DNA of 51,777 nucleotides from assembly GCA_003833135.1 (NCBI GenBank), contig QZLH01000722.1, positions 1 through 51,777 of the forward strand. Reading direction: 5' to 3'. Made by a program: the position numbers and the translations under genes. Under the pieces are notes generated by a model. It was not told where the DNA came from. It did not search any database and worked only from the letters and a program-made list of their open reading frames with translations. The DNA comes from Oehlia diaphana. Its lineage: Eukaryota > Glomeromycota > Glomeromycetes > Glomerales > Glomeraceae. Positions 47,251 through 51,777 of this stretch are shown piece by piece (position 1 is the stretch's first letter; every line of letters begins with the position of its first letter).

Positions 47251-48895
47251 ATGTCAAAGTTGTTTTCTTGCCTCGGACGCGATAATATATCAAGTTAAGT
47301 ATAATTCAATGATAAAATTATATACACTATACATTATATACAATATACATTATATTCATTGTATTTAAAATAATATTTAACCTTTCATATATCTTTTTAT
47401 TTAAAGAATGTGTAAGCTTTGGACCAATTTCAAGTCAAATAATATATAACTCTTTTTATCATAAAATAATTCATCACAAAGTATCCCGTTCAGTTAGTAC
47501 AATCCCGACTTCAGAACCTTCTCTAAATACAAGTGAGAAAGAAGATAAGGTTCACCAAGGTGATAAATATATAAAAGTTCCGTACCGTGGTCTTATAGAA
47601 TTACATGGTTATGATACCATAAAGTTTTTACAGGGGCTCATAACTAATAATATGCCATCGATAAGTTCTGGTGGTGATGGATTTTACACAGCATTTTTGA
47701 ATCCAGTTGTATGTACTTTCAAAAACTCCTTTATAAACCTTTTATAAATTAAGTAGTAATTTATTTTAGGGTCGCGTATTGTTCGACGCATTTATCCATC
47801 CAAAAAATTTGGGAACATCATTTCCGCATCCGACATTTTTGGTTGAATGTGATTCACGTATTATACCAGAAATAATAAATCATATGAAAAAATATTTATT
47901 GAGATCAAAAGTTAATATTACCGATGTTTCTTCATTATATCAAATTTGGAATGTGTGGGGCAATGAAATTAATAATTTGTGGTGGAGACATCAAGTACCA
48001 AATCCCTCAGCAACAAAATTACATACCGGTACTTTAGTATTAAAAGAAAATATTGCAGAAATTGGGTGTAGAGATAAAAGATATCCTAATATGGGACTAA
48101 GATTAGTATTACCAATTGATGCTAAACGTAAGTTTACTGTTAACTTTCTAAATTTTGTAAATAGTTTATAACTTATTCAAACTTATTCTTTTCAATAGCG
48201 ACATTACCAAATTCATTCACAGAATTACCATCAAAAGAATACATCATTAGAAGAATTTTACATGGAGTTCCTGAAGGTATCCATGATTTCCCTTATGGGG
48301 AAGCATTACCATTACAATCAAATTTTGACTACATGGGAGGAAGTAAGTTATGGGGAAAATTATGTTATTTCATTTTAAATTGAATTTAACTTTTTATATA
48401 TATTATTTTAGTTGATTTTCGTAAAGGTTGTTATATCGGACAAGAACTTACATTTAGAACATATCATACTGGAATCACAAGAAAACGTATTTTGCCTGTG
48501 CAATTATATCATGAAGGCGAAAGGTAAATTTATTTCAAATTTTTTATTATTAATAGTTATTTATGATAAAAACATAATATATGGATTTTTCAATATAATA
48601 TGATAGCGTGCCAACCACATTAGAAGTTGATCGCAACTCCAATTTCCTCCTTCCGCCACCATCTAGTGATGTTATTGTATTAAATAGAAAAGGTCGTCCA
48701 GTAGGTTCTATTGGTACTTCATGTCATAATATAGCTTTAGCATTATTGAAATTAGATATAATTCAAAGTAATGATTTAGTAGTAGATAACGGTCAAGGAG
48801 AGAAATTAAGAGTAAAAGCTTTTATTCCTCATTGGTGGCCAAAGGTTGATGAAAAGGATACAGAAGAAAAACCAAAAGAAACAGCAGTTGCTTAA
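47251..48895 (+). CDS. IBA57: Mitochondrial iron-sulfur cluster assembly factor IBA57/CAF17
   Basis: A GcvT-like folate-binding protein that acts late in mitochondrial 4Fe-4S cluster assembly. The first exon ([12 protein letters not shown]) and the start of the second ([20 protein letters not shown]) give a basic, Ser-rich presequence. The fold begins [20 protein letters not shown] with [26 protein letters not shown] follows (intron at NPV/GRV), then [14 protein letters not shown] and the signature [20 protein letters not shown] with the conserved cysteine (KGCYxGQE). [20 protein letters not shown] is the usual C-terminal barrel. Six exons; stop at 48893-48895 after a Glu/Lys-rich tail. Confidence 0.95.
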
Positions 48896-49484
48896 ATATT
48901 ATCATTGTTATATAATTTAATGTTATTACATTAAATGGTAAATTTGGATTAAATTCATGATGATTAATTAACATGAATTATTTCATTAAATTAAGAAAAT
49001 ATAATCTCTAAAAAGAATAAAGCGTATTATATGTTAAAAACAATTTCTTAATACTTTTGACAGATTAGTAATTTTCGTTTTGACATTACGCGACGAGAAA
49101 CCAAAATCATCTTACCTAATTCTTATTAATATATCTATTATTTTCCGTCTCCGCTTGTGATAAACATCTAGTATGATTTTTTGCAGCTTTTTATATTTTT
49201 TATATTTGAATACAAAAAAAAAAACTTCGAAATTTTTGAACATTTTTAAAAAAAGAAAAATCAGTCTGAGAAGGTAATGTACAATAATAGCTAATAATAT
49301 TTCATTTATTAATATATTATTCTCTAATTTAACAATCTATTGTAATAAAAATTAGGATATCTTTTGACTATAATGAAGGAAATTTGACAGTCAATATTTC
49401 AAATTTAACAAAATGGCCTAGTGATTAGATATACTTCAAACTTTTAGACAATCACATCAACTTGCTTGTGAATTAGCCGAATAT
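48896..49484. other. AT-rich flank downstream of IBA57
   Basis: About 590 bases of AT-rich sequence with poly-A and poly-T runs and no supported exon. It contains the 3' end of IBA57 and marks the start of the gene-poor right end of the window. Confidence 0.5.
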
Positions 49485-49767
49485 TTAATATGCTAATGCA
49501 TCCCTATCTATACTGGTGTGAAGTTCTAAACATGGCATAGTCCTTTTGAATTGATTTTCTATCAAATTAATAATCTTTTCACACTTCCATTCTGGTAGCT
49601 TCTTTAAGAGTTAATCACTTTGTGATATAGACGAATTCCCCTCCTTCAAAAATATTTTTTTTAGAATGAAAGATTTCCATTCTATTGCTTTATTCCCAGA
49701 GTATTGATGTTTCTCTAAATCAGTTGGAATATCTCCTGCAGAAGCTAATAATTCAAGAAAGGAGAAT
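49485..49767 (-). pseudogene. Decayed coding remnant
   Basis: On the minus strand two adjacent stretches in different frames look protein-coding, unlike the surrounding AT-rich DNA. 49611-49767 reads FSFLELLASAGDIPTDLEKH and QYSGNKAIEWKSFILKKIFL before a stop. 49485-49608 reads LLKKLPEWKCEKIINLIENQ and FKRTMPCLELHTSIDRDALA before another stop. No start codon and no plausible intron connects them. The most economical reading is a fragment of a former gene or transposon protein broken by a frameshift and stops. I do not recognise the family. Confidence 0.4.
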
Positions 49768-49792
49768 CATCTAAAGAATTGGTCAAATAGAT

Positions 49793-49922
49793 GCCATTGT
49801 CACAAAATTTGCCTGAAATTTTTCTGGCAAATTGAGAATTATCCCAGTAAATTGGAGTAAATTGTGTTACAATTTTAGGATAATAGAGGACTTATAATTT
49901 GGCAAATTTTGTCAAAATGGCG
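49793..49922. repeat. Short inverted-repeat element (MITE remnant?)
   Basis: GCCATTGTCACAAAATTTGCC at 49793-49813 is matched by the reverse complement of 49902-49922 with two or three mismatches, enclosing about 90 bp. No clear target duplication was found. It could be a small foldback element or a remnant of one. Confidence 0.5.
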
Positions 49923-49984
49923 CCATTCCTACAGAATTTCAAATTCAAATGTTGAGAAATTTTTCAGTAAATAATCATTTAAAT

Positions 49985-50170
49985 TGTGGGAAATTTTAGT
50001 AAATTTTTAGTAATGTTATGTAAATGTAATGTAAATTGTGTAAATTTTAGGCAAATTTTTAGTAATGTTATACAAATGTAATGTAAATTGTGTAAATTAT
50101 AGGTAAATTTTTAGTAACGTTATATAAATGTAAAGTAAATTGTAGTGAAGTTTAGGCAAATTTTAGTAAT
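49985..50170. repeat. 52-bp tandem repeat, about 3.3 copies
   Basis: The landmark AAATTTTTAGTAAYGTTATR recurs at about 50001, 50053 and 50105, exactly 52 bp apart. Each is followed by AAATGTAATGTAAATTGT and a variable GTAAATTTTAGGC joint. Copies differ by a few substitutions. No coding potential. Confidence 0.85.
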
Positions 50171-50369
50171 ACTTTGCTAAAACTTGGAGTTTACAATCAA
50201 TATTAATTAGATATTGCAATGATATTATTATGATATCATTATGATATTTTGATAAAAAATAGATTTGACATCGTTAAGCTAGTCATAATCATATTTATTT
50301 GATATTGATTAATTCAATATCTCTGCAATATCATTGTGATTATTATGTGATGTAAATATTATCATGTAA

Positions 50370-50770
50370 CCACATTGTAGTGATATTGTATTAACATTGA
50401 ATTAATATTACAAAAATATTTGACATCTATTTAATATTATAACTGATATTGTATTAACATTGAATTAATATTACAAAAATTTGACATTTTATTTGATATC
50501 ATAACCACATTGTAGTGATATCATATTATCATCAAATTAATATTGCAAAAATATTTTATATCTATTTGATATCATAACTACATCGTAGTGATATTGTATT
50601 AACATTGTATTAATATTACAAAATATTTGACATTTTATTTGATATCGTAACCACATCATAGTAATATCATATTAATATTGAATTAACATTACAAAAATAT
50701 TTTACATTTGATATTGTAACTAAATTGTAGTAATATTGTATTAACATTAAATTAACATTGCAAAAAAAGT
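50370..50770. repeat. About 73-bp AT-rich tandem repeat, six copies
   Basis: The unit contains GTAGTGATATTGTATTAACA, TTGAATTAATATTACAAAAA, then ATATTTGACATTTTATTTGA and TATCATAACCACATT. Copy starts fall near 50381, 50445, 50517, 50590, 50663 and 50731, so spacing is mostly 72-73 bp with one short copy of 64. The series looks like a small satellite array. The sequence just before it (50190-50370) shares the GATATTATTATGATATCA theme but is not in register. Confidence 0.85.
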
Positions 50771-50784
50771 TTTACTAGTATTGC

Positions 50785-50995
50785 TAACGGTCCGGTTCAG
50801 TCCGACTTGAAGCCAAAGTTAAACCAAACCGATAAAAAGTCAAGCCAAACCGGACTGAACCCATTGACTTGAAAGCTCAAGTTAAACCAAACCGAGCTAA
50901 ACTGTGAAGCCGATGGGACCAATGGGACCAATGGTTCAACTTGAGTCAAACCGAACCGCGAAGCCGATGGGGTTGATGGGACTGATGGCAATTCT
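50785..50995. repeat. Degenerate short-motif repeat block
   Basis: The block is built from interspersed copies of AACCAAACCG / AGTCAAACCGAACCG and GAAGCCGATGGG / ACCAATGGGACCAATGG. It is much richer in G+C than the flanks. It is open on the minus strand, but the translation (PSVPSTPSASRFG, PLVPLVPSASQFS) is itself repetitive, so a minisatellite is preferred to a gene. Confidence 0.6.
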
Positions 50996-51190
50996 ATCAT
51001 TTTTTTTTATTATTTCATATATTTTAAATTTTAAAAATTAAAATTTATATTTTTTATTAATGTTAAATGTTCATTTATTAGTATAGTATATTATTTATAT
51101 ACATTAGTGCATTACGATTAAAATAATAAAATTATTTACACCAATCAAAATTATTTATATTAAACTGAAGAAAAAATTAACACTAATAGA

Positions 51191-51777
51191 CTAATTATCT
51201 AATAACTTGATCCACGAGTTTAAACACATACACGTCTCAATAGCACGATCACCCAGCCTATTTCTTTTCTTATTGATTAACTCACCAGATTTGGAAAATG
51301 CTTGTTCGCTAGGGACTGAAGTTGCAGAAATACAAATGTAATCACGCGCCATTTTCTCTAATAGTGGATATTGTGTTCTATGGTGTTTCCACCATTCACA
51401 TGGATCTATGCTTAAAGATTCTACAGGAATCGCTAGATATTCTGCTATTTCATTACGCGTTTATAAATTACTAACTCTTTTTTTCTTTTGAATCATACAG
51501 CTTAAAATTCCTGATGATTTTCTTTTATCTCCTACATTAGTACCTTCATTGATTTCATTTTCGTCATCAGCAGAAAGAGCCTGTTCTGTATTTTGATAAT
51601 TAGCATATTTTTCTGAAAGCATTTGTTTTAATGTATCAGTATCTGTATTATTAGAAATGATTTGTGTTTTATATTGTGGATCTAACACCAAAGCCAAATA
51701 GGCTGTTGAATTATAAAGATTAGTTGATATAGGATTAAATTTTGTTTTCATATCTTCAGCAATTTCCTTTATCCATT
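51191..51777 (-). pseudogene. hAT-family transposase, C-terminal part with in-frame stop, cut by window end
   Basis: Reading inward from the right edge: WIKEIAEDMKTKFNPISTN, STAYLALVLDPQYKTQ, a spacer of charged and polar residues, KKKRVSNL, then TAA at 51461-51463. After the stop the same frame continues TRNEIAEYLAIPVESLSIDP, CEWWKHHRTQYPLLEKMARD, YICISATSVPSEQAFSKSGE and LINKKRNRLG, ending at 51191. The second part is the classic hAT C-terminal dimerisation domain (WW..h, YP.L..mARD, PaTSVPSEraFS.aG). The single stop separates that domain from the rest, so the copy is probably inactive, unless the stop is a sequencing error or lies in an unrecognised intron. The N-terminal two thirds and the terminal repeat on that side lie outside the window. 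Confidence 0.88.

Noticed and set aside
50797..51000. Minus-strand open frame with Pro/Ser/Val repeats
   Set aside because: Arises from the degenerate AACCAAACCG and GATGGGACC repeats; no flanking exons.

Overview
This window is nuclear DNA from an AT-rich, intron-dense fungus. Almost every gene is broken by several short spliceosomal introns of about 50-150 nt with GT..AG borders. The protein set is fungal (HIS7 fused glutaminase-cyclase, PRS1 with the fungal-type insert, CHL1, an alpha/beta-hydrolase fused to a dual-specificity phosphatase). A base-exchange phosphatidylserine synthase, the very high A+T content and the hAT and MITE-type elements fit an early-diverging lineage such as Mucoromycota/Glomeromycotina (a Rhizophagus-like arbuscular mycorrhizal fungus). 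That placement is inference. I saw no bacterial, organellar, rRNA, tRNA or CRISPR feature.

Layout. 1-964: non-coding, with an inverted repeat at the left edge and a 25-bp G-rich minisatellite. 965-4744: eIF2B-delta (minus) head-to-head with an EXO1-type nuclease (plus). 5639-10195: V-ATPase subunit G, PRPP synthetase PRS1, a TMEM70/TMEM186-like mitochondrial membrane protein and ribosomal protein uS19/RPS15. 10389-19344: HIS7, base-exchange PS synthase, the hydrolase-phosphatase fusion, and a CHY/RING ubiquitin ligase (RCHY1/PIRH2 type). 20275-23293: an ADF-H/coiled-coil/PH protein and a small uncharacterised protein. 23808-29665: the exosome nuclease DIS3/RRP44 and calcineurin B, with a 414-bp MITE between their start codons. 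30009-36491: TAF11, a multi-pass membrane protein, TIM9 and the 75-kDa subunit of complex I. 36804-42960: CHL1/DDX11 helicase and TRM5. 43528-48895: a YDJ1-type DnaJ, a conserved-looking unknown protein and IBA57/CAF17. 48896-51777: a gene-poor end with a decayed coding remnant, two AT-rich tandem arrays, a short-motif repeat block and a hAT transposase with an in-frame stop that runs off the window.

The genes are mostly single-copy housekeeping functions and do not form one pathway or cluster. Many are arranged as divergent pairs sharing 175-370 bp of upstream DNA, for example TIM9 with the complex I subunit, both mitochondrial. I found no clear new multi-gene system. The most interesting items are the hydrolase-phosphatase fusion, the MITE with a perfect 10-bp target duplication in the DIS3/CNB1 promoter region, the ADF-H/PH protein with a 14-nt micro-exon, the base-exchange PS synthase, and three unrecognised genes. 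Gene boundaries were worked out by hand from splice signals and family resemblance, so individual exon edges may be off by a few bases.
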